DNA from: CAIZWU01 sp942492905
Lineage (GTDB): Bacteria; Verrucomicrobiota; Verrucomicrobiia; Verrucomicrobiales; V1-33
NCBI GenBank assembly: GCA_942492905.1
Contig: OW818657.1
Span: 4,650,001 to 4,714,000 of the forward strand
Direction: 5' to 3'
Length of the DNA stretch: 64,000 nucleotides
Below, piece after piece: positions 33,242 through 41,249 of the stretch. The notes beneath the pieces are model-generated. The model had not been told where the DNA came from, made no database searches, and worked only from the letters and a program-made list of their open reading frames with translations. Position 1 is the stretch's first letter, and each line of letters opens with the position of its first letter. The position numbers and the translations under genes are program-made.

Positions 33242-34960
33242 TCAATTCCGCTTCACGCGGAAAAAATAGCGCTCTCCCTGGCTGAGCGGATCCACCACCC
33301 CGGCGGTGTAATTGGGCGGATTTCCGGTGATACCGAAAATAGGGAGAGCCGGAGCGCCCGGATTCACCATCACCTCCCATGGAATGGTTTCCATATCCGT
33401 GGTGCGCTGCAATTGGTGGGTGTCAGGGCGGCCGAGGCGGGAAGTAAAAGTGATTTGCAAATTGCCCCCATTGGACGCGATGCCGGTGATCACCGGGTAA
33501 GGGTCGATAGGCGGAGACGGGAGGGGCGGGGTCGGCTCGGTGATTTCAAAGGTGCCGTTGGAGAATGTTTTCGCCAGGGTGTGTCCGCCCCGGGAATAAA
33601 CCCGCAACAGATTCTGTCCCGAGCTCAAGGTGTAAAGATTCCCCGCGCTGTCGAAGGAGATATCCCGTCCCTGAGTGGTGGTGGGAGCGGGGTAGAGCAG
33701 GATGTAGGTGCTGAAATCGAACTTGCCTTCCACGATTTTGATCAGCTGGATCGCATTGTCCGGCAGGCGCATCACGGCCAGCCAATTGTCATCCGAAATA
33801 TCGCAGGCAACCGAGCCAAGGAAGGGATCAGCCGCGGCAGGTTCGCCAATGAAGCTCTGCCAGGCAGGGCGGGAGGAATCACTCACCGTGCCGGGAGGAA
33901 GCCCGGGACCGGGATTCGGTTCACCGCTGGGATTGATGATGAAGATGCCGGATTCATTGCCCGACGCACGGTATTGGGACTTGTAGAGATACCCATCGGA
34001 ACCCTGGGCAAGGTCGGCAGTCTGAGCCGCAAAATTGATCCCGGCGCTGCTGATCCGGGTCGGAGGGTTGGCCAGCGGCAGAGGATCCCCTCCCTGATTC
34101 CATTCCCAGATACTGTTGAGCTGGTTGGCAGTGGTGCTGTCCCGATCCTCCTGCAGATCTTCATCGATCGTCCAGAGCTTCAAATCATTGGTCGCGGCAC
34201 TGCCGGAAACGGCCACGGCCGCGATACTGCCATGAATTTTTCCGGAGGCGGAAGTGACGGGAAAGGTTGAGCCGACGGGACCGGCGAGCAGATTCAAAGC
34301 ACCACCCACATTGCCGTCGGTTTTATAAACGGACCCATTCACATCGGACCAGTCCGTAATAAACAGATCCCCTTTGTCCCCTACCGTAACCCGATAGGGA
34401 CTGTTGCCGCTGCCGGAACTGGCGAAGCTCCCCGTCAGGGCGCCGGACCCAAGGCTGGTGGCCGTGAGGTCGGCATTCAGGACATAGATGCCTTCGGGCG
34501 TGGACCGCGTGGGGGTGGCAGGCACGGTGGTTGGAGCCGCGATCCCGCTGAGCCCGATGGAGACATAAACCCGCCCGAAGAAGCCTCCCGTGTCCGGTTT
34601 CCGGTTCACCGCCAGACCCCGCCCATTGGCGAATTTGACGAGATCATTGGTATCGGAACTCAGCTGCTGCAGCACTCCCGATTTCCAGCCAGGAGCAGCC
34701 TGTTTTTCCACCTCGATGCGGAAGGAAGTGAAACCGGCCTGGCTGAAGGTTTTGGTGCCGGCGGGCTCCGGACTGGTTCCGATGACCATGGTGGAGGTGC
34801 CTCCATTGAAGACGACCTTCACCGAATCCGCCGATTCGTTAAGCACAAAGGACACGTCATTCCCGTTTACCGTCACTGCGGAGGCATAGGGCGCGGCATG
34901 GGAAACTCCCGGCACTAACAGAGTCACCAGAGCAGCAAGGGGTATCCTGGATAAATTCAT
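33242..34960 (-). CDS. Secreted beta-propeller-like protein with shared C-terminal module
   Basis: The 572-residue product has a signal peptide (MNLSRIPLAALVTLLVPGVSHA). It reads as a predominantly beta protein with many Gly-Asn-Leu-Tyr/Phe turns, as in RVTVGDKGDLFITDWSDVN and DISFDSAGNLYTLSSGQNL, typical of NHL-like propellers. The C-terminus (LQRTTDMETIPWEV...GERYFFRVKRN) is the same module seen in the preceding minus-strand gene, so the two may be paralogues in their tails. Functional family is unknown. It is divergent from the ABC importer genes, with a 365-base gap. Confidence 0.68.
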   Translation of the reverse strand: MNLSRIPLAALVTLLVPGVSHAAPYASAVTVNGNDVSFVLNESADSVKVVFNGGTSTMVIGTSPEPAGTKTFSQAGFTSFRIEVEKQAAPGWKSGVLQQLSSDTNDLVKFANGRGLAVNRKPDTGGFFGRVYVSIGLSGIAAPTTVPATPTRSTPEGIYVLNADLTATSLGSGALTGSFASSGSGNSPYRVTVGDKGDLFITDWSDVNGSVYKTDGNVGGALNLLAGPVGSTFPVTSASGKIHGSIAAVAVSGSAATNDLKLWTIDEDLQEDRDSTTANQLNSIWEWNQGGDPLPLANPPTRISSAGINFAAQTADLAQGSDGYLYKSQYRASGNESGIFIINPSGEPNPGPGLPPGTVSDSSRPAWQSFIGEPAAADPFLGSVACDISDDNWLAVMRLPDNAIQLIKIVEGKFDFSTYILLYPAPTTTQGRDISFDSAGNLYTLSSGQNLLRVYSRGGHTLAKTFSNGTFEITEPTPPLPSPPIDPYPVITGIASNGGNLQITFTSRLGRPDTHQLQRTTDMETIPWEVMVNPGAPALPIFGITGNPPNYTAGVVDPLSQGERYFFRVKRN

Positions 34961-35325
34961 TCCCGAACGTGGAGCGGATATGGTGCCGCAGGAAAAGAAA
35001 ATTCCATGCCCTTTGATTAAAAAAAGCCGCCGGGACAGTTTGTTTTAATCAAAACACGGCGGATTTGTATCCAATTCACGGCCCGCACGATGATATTCAC
35101 CGGACCCCGCCATCCCTAAATTACTGACCCCGTGGGGCTCAATGGTGAGGCATCGGCACAGGATGTTGCCGGAACTGAATTCCGTCACCCTGACTTTTCC
35201 AGCTGTCCCCTGGGCCGCCGCTTCTCCGAACCGCCCTCTCCGGACGCGCCGCGGCTTGACCAATCCCAGGCCTGCGCCTTAGTCATGCCTGCTGGCACGC
35301 TGCCTGCCTCCCTGCCCCGCACCCC
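34961..35325. other. Divergent intergenic region with inverted repeat
   Basis: The 365-base gap separates the minus-strand secreted protein (start 34960) from the plus-strand ABC ATPase gene (start 35326). The one clear structure is the inverted repeat at 35012-35053. I see no conserved ORF and no recognisable riboswitch. Promoters for both directions should lie here, but I cannot fix -35/-10 boxes with confidence. Confidence 0.6.
35012..35053. repeat. 11-bp perfect inverted repeat
   Basis: TTTGATTAAAA at 35012-35022 is exactly complementary in reverse to TTTTAATCAAA at 35043-35053, with a 20-base spacer. The AT-rich arms stand out in GC-rich DNA. The position, 52-93 bases upstream of the minus-strand gene, would suit an operator or a leader hairpin. 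Confidence 0.6.
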
Positions 35326-36405
35326 ATGGTCTCGATCCACATCCGCAACCTGACAAAGCATTTCGGGAGCATGGTGGCTCTTGATAACATCAATCTCACG
35401 ATCGAATCCGGCGAGATGTTTTTCCTGCTGGGTCCCAGTGGTTGTGGCAAAACCACCCTGCTGCGGCACATCGCAGGATTTTATACGCCGGACAAAGGCC
35501 ACCTCCTGTTCGACGACAAGGACATCACCCACCTGCCGGCCCATAAACGGAATACGGCCATGATGTTCCAGAGCTACGCCCTCTGGCCCCACCTCAATGT
35601 CGGTGAAAACGTGGCCTTTGGCCTGCACGAGCGGAAACTGCCTAAAGCCGAAATTGAATCGCGCGTGCAGGAAAGCCTCCACATGGTGAAAATGGGCCCC
35701 CTCGCCGAGCGGAAAATCAACCAACTCTCCGGAGGCCAGCAGCAACGCGTCGCCCTCGCCCGCTCCCTCGCCGTCCGGCCGGATGCCCTGCTGCTCGACG
35801 AACCACTCTCCAATCTCGACGCCAAACTCCGCCTCGAAATGCGCTCGGAAATCCGCCGCATCTGCAAGGAATTCGGGGTGACCGCAGTCTATGTCACCCA
35901 CGACCAGAAGGAGGCGCTCCACCTCGCCGACCGCATGGCCATCATGGAAAAGGGGATCATCAGCCAGGTGGGCTCCCCGCGCGAAGTTTTCCGCTCGCCC
36001 CACACCGCCTCTGTCGCCTCCTTCATCGGTGAAGCAAATTTCCTGCCTGCCGAATTCATCGCACCGTCCGGCAGTGGCTCCTACGCCACCGCGCACACCA
36101 CCCATGGCATTTTCACCGGCCGGATCACCGATCCCTCGTGGCAGCCTGCCTCCGGCGAAAAGATCCAGCTTTGCCTGCGCCCGGAGGCACTCCGTCTCAC
36201 CGACCTGCCCGCCGCTGCCAATCTCCTCACCGGCCGCCTGACCGATTCGGTCTACCTCGGCGAACTGGCCCAATACACCGTCCGCGATTCCTCCGGCCTG
36301 CTTTTCCACCTTTCCGAACTCAACCCCGCGATCCTCCGTCCGGCCGATGATTCCCAGGTCTCTCTCACGGTCAACCCTGACGACGTCATGATCCTGCGGG
36401 CCTGA
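35326..36405 (+). CDS. ABC importer ATP-binding protein (Fe(III)/polyamine type)
   Basis: The 359-residue ATPase has Walker A GPSGCGKT (36-43), signature LSGGQQQR (134-141), Walker B LLLDEP (155-160) and switch His192. A C-terminal TOBE-like region follows (LRPEALRL...TGRLTDSVYLGELAQYTV). Similarity is to FbpC/PotA-type importers. It pairs with the binding protein at 36445 and the fused permease at 41246. The next gene starts 39 bases downstream, but the permease gene lies nearly 5 kb away, because two other genes intervene. The substrate is likely Fe(III) or a related oxyanion or polyamine; the sequence does not settle which. Confidence 0.9.
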   Translation: MVSIHIRNLTKHFGSMVALDNINLTIESGEMFFLLGPSGCGKTTLLRHIAGFYTPDKGHLLFDDKDITHLPAHKRNTAMMFQSYALWPHLNVGENVAFGLHERKLPKAEIESRVQESLHMVKMGPLAERKINQLSGGQQQRVALARSLAVRPDALLLDEPLSNLDAKLRLEMRSEIRRICKEFGVTAVYVTHDQKEALHLADRMAIMEKGIISQVGSPREVFRSPHTASVASFIGEANFLPAEFIAPSGSGSYATAHTTHGIFTGRITDPSWQPASGEKIQLCLRPEALRLTDLPAAANLLTGRLTDSVYLGELAQYTVRDSSGLLFHLSELNPAILRPADDSQVSLTVNPDDVMILRA

Positions 36406-36444
36406 TCCCGTTCCGGCCGGACCCTCCCCTTATCTTTTTTCCCC

Positions 36445-38052
36445 ATGGGCCGCTACCTTGCCGTTTTTCTTGCGCTGATCGCCGTCATCGCCGGTCCGGT
36501 CCTGATGAAACCGAAGACCAGTGCCCGGACGAGGGATTTCGCGCCGCAGGACCGCCTCGTGATCATCACGCCCCATGTGGAGTCGATCCGCAAGGAGTTC
36601 GAGACCGCCTTCCAGCACTGGATGAAGGAAAAACACGGACGCTCCGTGGTGATCGACTGGCGGGTGCCCGGCGGCACCACGGAGATTTCCAAAGTGGTCG
36701 GCAGTGAATACCGCGCGGCGCTCGAACTCTTCTGGAACAAACAAGGGAAGGAAGCCTGGAATGACCAGTTGGGAGTTGCCGCCTTTGATCCTAAAGACAC
36801 CTCCCCGGCACGCGCCGCATGGATGGCTTCCAGCATCGGCGTCGGCATCGACCTCTTCTTCGGCGGCGGCACTCCTGATTTTTCCGACATGAAAAAGAAG
36901 GGCTTCCTTGTCCCCGGCAATGCTGCGGAGGGGATCGGCCTGCTCGGTGTTAAGGCCGCTCATCCCGATTGGTTCGGCGGTGCCGGCATTCCTGACAAAT
37001 GGGCGGGCGAGACCTACCTCGACCCGGACTTCACCTGGGCCGGCGCCTGCCTGTCGTCGTTCGGCATTTGCTATAACCTGGACTTCCACCAACGCCGGGG
37101 ATTCACCGATTTGCCGGATCAGTGGGTTGACCTGACGCTTCCGCGCTACCAAAACCAGATCGCTCTCGCCGACCCCGGCAAGAGCGGCACCGTGGCCAAG
37201 ATGATGGAATCGCTGCTGCAGCAGGCCATGCAGACCGCGGCGAAGGACGCTCCGGATGCTGCGGCCAGGAAGCTGGCGCTCGAAACCGGCTGGATCCAGG
37301 GCATGGGCATGATCCAACGCATCGGGGCCAACGCCCGCTATTGGACGGACAGTTCCACCAAGATCCCGTTGGATGTGGCGGAGGGTGAAGCCGCCGCCGG
37401 CATGTGTGTCGATTTCTACGCCAGAAACTTCATGCAGCGCCTGGAGGAAACCACCGGCCGCAGCCGCATGGGTTTCACCCTGCCCGCCGGAGGCACTACT
37501 CCCAGCGTGGACCCGATCGCGCTTTTCCGCGGCGCCCCCAATCCCGGGTTGGCCACCCGCTTCATTGAATTTGTGCTCAGCATGGAAGGCCAGCGCCTCT
37601 GGGCCTGGCGTGCCGGAACGCCCGGCGGCCCACGCCATACCGCCCTGCGCCGCCTGCCGGTGCGTCAGGATTATTACACCCCGGAAAACCTCGCCCACGC
37701 CAGCGACCCCGACCTGCTCCCCTACGCCGCCGGCACCGCCCTCACTTACGACCCCGCCCTGACCGGCAGTAGCTTCAGTGCGATCCGCCTCGTCATCCGC
37801 GCCATGTGCCTCGATACCCACGAGGAACTGAAAACCGCCTGGGCCGCCCTGATCGAACACAACTTCCCGCCCCAGGCCACCGCCGCCTTCAGCGATCTCT
37901 CCATGATCAGCTACCCCAATGTCACCGGCAGCATCGCTGGAAAACTCAACCAGCGGAATATGCTGATCACCTCCGAACTCAGCCGCACCCTCGCCCAGCA
38001 ATTCCGCCTGCAATACGAGCACGCCACCGAGCTGGCGCGGATGGGGAAATAG
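36445..38052 (+). CDS. ABC importer extracellular solute-binding protein
   Basis: The 535-residue protein has an N-terminal hydrophobic leader (YLAVFLALIAVIAGPVL) that may be a signal anchor. It then reads as a type-2 periplasmic binding protein: LVIITPHVESIRKEFETAF at the start and VIDWRVPGGTTEISKVV in the first lobe. At about 535 residues it is longer than typical Fe(III)-binding proteins (about 340), so it probably carries extra inserts. The gene follows the ATPase gene by 39 bases, the usual importer order. The ligand is not evident from the sequence. Confidence 0.82.
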   Translation: MGRYLAVFLALIAVIAGPVLMKPKTSARTRDFAPQDRLVIITPHVESIRKEFETAFQHWMKEKHGRSVVIDWRVPGGTTEISKVVGSEYRAALELFWNKQGKEAWNDQLGVAAFDPKDTSPARAAWMASSIGVGIDLFFGGGTPDFSDMKKKGFLVPGNAAEGIGLLGVKAAHPDWFGGAGIPDKWAGETYLDPDFTWAGACLSSFGICYNLDFHQRRGFTDLPDQWVDLTLPRYQNQIALADPGKSGTVAKMMESLLQQAMQTAAKDAPDAAARKLALETGWIQGMGMIQRIGANARYWTDSSTKIPLDVAEGEAAAGMCVDFYARNFMQRLEETTGRSRMGFTLPAGGTTPSVDPIALFRGAPNPGLATRFIEFVLSMEGQRLWAWRAGTPGGPRHTALRRLPVRQDYYTPENLAHASDPDLLPYAAGTALTYDPALTGSSFSAIRLVIRAMCLDTHEELKTAWAALIEHNFPPQATAAFSDLSMISYPNVTGSIAGKLNQRNMLITSELSRTLAQQFRLQYEHATELARMGK

Positions 38053-38271
38053 GAGAGCCCGTGAGCCAAGCGTGTTGTCAGGGTCGGCTTCGCTGGTGCT
38101 TATTCAAAACTTCCCGCAAGCACGGGAAAGCACGTGTCTTACCCCTCCCTCCATCACGCCCTCTCGATCTCAATAGAAAAAGCGATTCCCCTTCCCGTCT
38201 CATGGCCTACTTTCCCTACCCCACACAACCGACGGATAGCCTGTTTACCCGCCCTCATACTTTTCACTGCC

Positions 38272-40683
38272 ATGCTCACCCCTCTCCCCGCTTTCGGCTG
38301 CCCGCGCCTCTGTCTCCTACTCTGTCTCCTCCTCCATGGTGCCGCCAATCTCCTGCACGCGGAGCAATTCGGTATCTACAGCTACACAGTAACCCCGGCC
38401 AATACCATAACTATAACCTATGTCTCAAATGCATCGGGCAACATTACCGTCCCAACGACTATTGCTGGTAAACTGGTCACTTCGATCGGAGATTCCGCTT
38501 TCCAGGGAGAATCCAACCTTTCCAGTATAACCCTCCCTGCTTCCCTCTCCTCGATCGGGAACTCAGCGTTCCGGAGCTGTACCGGCCTCACCAGTATCAC
38601 CCTCCCCTCTTCCCTTACCTCCATTGGGGATTACGCCTTCTTTTACTGCACCGGCCTCAACAATGCTACATTTCCGACCGCTCTCTCCTCAATTGGAACC
38701 TACGCCTTCTATCACTGCACCGGTCTCACAAACCTCAGCCTCCCCTCTTCCCTTACCTCCATTGGGAATTCCGCTTTCTCCAGATGCACTGGCTTGACCA
38801 GTATCACTTTGCCAACATCGCTGACCAGCATTGGGAATTTCGCTTTCTCCAGATGCGCAGGCCTGACCAGCATCACTTTCCCGGCATCTCTCACCTCCAT
38901 CGGATCTTCCGCCTTCTACTACTGCACCAGCCTCGCCAGCATTACCCTCCCCGCCTCCGTCACCTCCATCGGAAATGGGGCCTTTAACGACTGCACCGGC
39001 CTCACTGCTTTTTACGCCTCTGCGGAAAATCCTGCCTATTCCAGCGTGGATGGGGTTCTGTTCAATAAAAACCAGACTACCCTTGTCGCTTTTCCGGGTG
39101 GCAAGGGAGGAGCCTATACCCTCCCCTCCACCGTAACCTCTATTGCCCAATATGCCTTTTATGGCTCGGCCGGAATCACAGCCTTTGCTACCCCGCCTGA
39201 AAGCCAAAGCTTTTCCTCCCTCAATGGAGTTCTTTTCAATAAAGACCAATCTACGCTGATAGCGTTTCCTCCCGCAATTGGAGGAGCTTATACGGTTCCT
39301 TCCACCGTCACCTCCATCGGGCAGGCCGCTTTTTTTAGGTGCACCAGTCTCACCAGCATCGCTTTTCCTGCCTCCATCGCCTCCATCGGGATCAATGCCT
39401 TCTTCGGATGCACCGGCTTCACCAGCATCACCCTCCCCTCGTCCCTTGCCTCCATTGGGGATTCCGCCTTCGAATCCTGCACCGGCCTCACCAATATCAC
39501 CTTTCCTGCATCACTCACCTCAATCGGGAATTACGCCTTCTCCCACTGCACCGCCCTTACCAGCCTCACTATCCCCACCTTCCTCACCTCCTTGGGAAAT
39601 GGGGCATTTTACTCCTGCACCGGCCTCACCAACGTCACCTTTCCTGCCTCCCTCACCTCCATCGGGAATTCCGCCTTCTCCTACTGCACCGCTCTCACCA
39701 GCCTCGCCCTCCCCGCCTCCCTCACCTCCATCGGCGATGAAACCTTCAGCTACTGCACCAGCCTCACCAGCATCTCCTTCGCTGACTCCCTCACCTCAAT
39801 TGGGAATTACACATTCTCCGGGTGCCACAGCCTCACCAGCATCACTTTCCCGGCATCCCTCACTTCCATAGGAATTTGGGCCTTTAGCTCCTGCTCAGGT
39901 CTCACCAGCCTCACCTTCCCGGCTTTCCTCTCCTCGATCGGGAACTCAGCGTTCCAGCGCTGCACCGCCCTCACCAGCATCACCCTCCCCTCTTCCCTTG
40001 CCTCCATTGGGGATTCCGCCTTCGAGTCCTGCACCGGCCTTACCAACATTACCTTTCCCACATCGCTGACCTCCATCGGGAATTACGCCTTCGAATCCTG
40101 CACCGGCCTTACCAGCCTTACCCTCCCTGCCTCCCTTAATTCTATCGGGTATTACGCCTTTCACTATTGCACAGGAATCATCCGCATCACCTACCTGGGC
40201 AACGCCTCCAATGCCGTCTATTTGGGATCCCTGAACCCTAATAGCTACGCCACCTATTGGCTCAGCAGCAAAACCGGCTTCACCGCTCCCACCTGGCAGG
40301 GTCGACCGGCGGTTAGAATAGACGAAGCCGCCTACCCTGCCGCCTCCTGGCTGCTGCAAAACGATCTGCCTTATGACTCCGATCTCCGGCAGGACCCCGA
40401 TGGCGATGGCGTCTCGCTGGTGATGGCCTACGCCCTGAATCTCAATCCCCGGCTCAACCTCAGCGCCAACCTGCCAGTGCCGGTGCTGGATCCGGACCGT
40501 TTGAGCATCACCTTTCATGCCGCCACTGCGGGTATCACTTACGAGGTGGAGACCAGCACGGGGCTCGATCAATGGACGACTGAGGGGGTGACCCTCTCCC
40601 CCATCGGTGCCGACCAGCACCGCACCGCTTCCGTGCTCAGAAGCGGTCCGGAACGTTTTCTGCGTCTGAAGGTCGCGGATTGA
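38272..40683 (+). CDS. BspA-type leucine-rich repeat protein, secreted
   Basis: The 803-residue protein is read from ATG 38272, which begins a signal peptide (PRLCLLLCLLLHGAANLLHA); the longer frame extends into non-protein-like sequence. It contains 19 copies of a 23-residue LRR_5 repeat (consensus LTSITLPASLTSIGNSAFSYCTG) plus two longer 58-residue units, a continuous array from 38518 to 40176. The C-terminus carries DGDGVSLVMAYALNLNP and the shared tail (FLRLKVAD). BspA-like proteins often bind host or surface ligands. The gene sits between the binding-protein and permease genes of the ABC importer, an unusual position. Confidence 0.88.
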   Translation: MLTPLPAFGCPRLCLLLCLLLHGAANLLHAEQFGIYSYTVTPANTITITYVSNASGNITVPTTIAGKLVTSIGDSAFQGESNLSSITLPASLSSIGNSAFRSCTGLTSITLPSSLTSIGDYAFFYCTGLNNATFPTALSSIGTYAFYHCTGLTNLSLPSSLTSIGNSAFSRCTGLTSITLPTSLTSIGNFAFSRCAGLTSITFPASLTSIGSSAFYYCTSLASITLPASVTSIGNGAFNDCTGLTAFYASAENPAYSSVDGVLFNKNQTTLVAFPGGKGGAYTLPSTVTSIAQYAFYGSAGITAFATPPESQSFSSLNGVLFNKDQSTLIAFPPAIGGAYTVPSTVTSIGQAAFFRCTSLTSIAFPASIASIGINAFFGCTGFTSITLPSSLASIGDSAFESCTGLTNITFPASLTSIGNYAFSHCTALTSLTIPTFLTSLGNGAFYSCTGLTNVTFPASLTSIGNSAFSYCTALTSLALPASLTSIGDETFSYCTSLTSISFADSLTSIGNYTFSGCHSLTSITFPASLTSIGIWAFSSCSGLTSLTFPAFLSSIGNSAFQRCTALTSITLPSSLASIGDSAFESCTGLTNITFPTSLTSIGNYAFESCTGLTSLTLPASLNSIGYYAFHYCTGIIRITYLGNASNAVYLGSLNPNSYATYWLSSKTGFTAPTWQGRPAVRIDEAAYPAASWLLQNDLPYDSDLRQDPDGDGVSLVMAYALNLNPRLNLSANLPVPVLDPDRLSITFHAATAGITYEVETSTGLDQWTTEGVTLSPIGADQHRTASVLRSGPERFLRLKVAD
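38518..40176 (+). repeat. Array of 69-bp leucine-rich repeat units
   Basis: Seven 69-base units (38518-39000) are followed by two 174-base units (39001-39348), then twelve 69-base units (39349-40176). The lengths sum exactly to 553 codons. The unit at 39418 and the one at 39970, 552 bases (eight units) apart, differ at only three of 69 positions, which suggests block duplication or gene conversion. Confidence 0.95.
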
Positions 40684-40823
40684 CCGGAACCGACTTTTCG
40701 CCCGCCCAGGGAAATACCCCAAGCCGGCACCGCAGTGAACGAACCCTTGGCCCGTGAATTGCGTGGATAATGGCGCGGGCTATGCCATGCATGGAGTAGT
40801 CCAGCGCTCTGCCTTGCTCACCC

Positions 40824-41249
40824 ATGAAACTTCCCGTCTTTTTTTCGGCACTGCTGGGCTGGGCGGCTGCGGCGGGCTGCCTGATCTCCACCGCATTGAT
40901 CATGAGTGGATTTGACTTCGGCCCTGATTGGCTCGGCATCATTCTGCTTTATGTCTCCTGGAGCGGAATTTTCGCGCTCCCGGCTTGTTTGATTGCGGGT
41001 TTCATCACTACCAAACATCTACCGGCCACATCTCGCTGGTGGAGACCAAACAAAGCCGCACTGCTGGGGGCAGGCTGGGGGTTTTTGGTGATGGGTGTGG
41101 TGGTTGGCTTTTTTTTAGCCAATAGGAACCTGCCTTTGTTGAGTGCGTGGTATCTCTGCCTTCTGGCGGCTGTCAGTGGAGCCGTTTGTGGTTTCAGCCT
41201 GGCCCGATTTAAACAAAAATTGCCCGTATCCTCATCCCATCATCCATGA
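40824..41249 (+). CDS. Small membrane protein coupled to the ABC permease
   Basis: The 141-residue protein has about four predicted transmembrane segments: MKLPVFFSALLGWAAAAGCLI, WLGIILLYVSWSGIFALPACL, AALLGAGWGFLVMGVVVGF and AWYLCLLAAVSGAVCGF. No family is recognised. Its stop codon overlaps the permease start codon in the sequence ATGA (41246-41249), so translational coupling is likely. That makes an accessory role in the importer plausible, although no homology supports it. It follows the LRR gene by 140 bases. Confidence 0.75.
   Translation: MKLPVFFSALLGWAAAAGCLISTALIMSGFDFGPDWLGIILLYVSWSGIFALPACLIAGFITTKHLPATSRWWRPNKAALLGAGWGFLVMGVVVGFFLANRNLPLLSAWYLCLLAAVSGAVCGFSLARFKQKLPVSSSHHP

Noticed and set aside
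36430..38022. 530-codon antisense ORF on the minus strand
   Set aside because: It is opposite the binding-protein gene and has only repetitive Gly/Ala/His-rich sequence; no start signal or domain supports it.
38112..38130. Hairpin TTCCCG-CGGGAA after the ABC binding-protein gene as terminator
   Set aside because: The stem is only 6 bases and no T-run follows, so it is not good evidence for termination.
38518..40176. CRISPR array
   Set aside because: The regular 69-base repeats are continuous and coding (LRR units with no spacers), so they are protein repeats.
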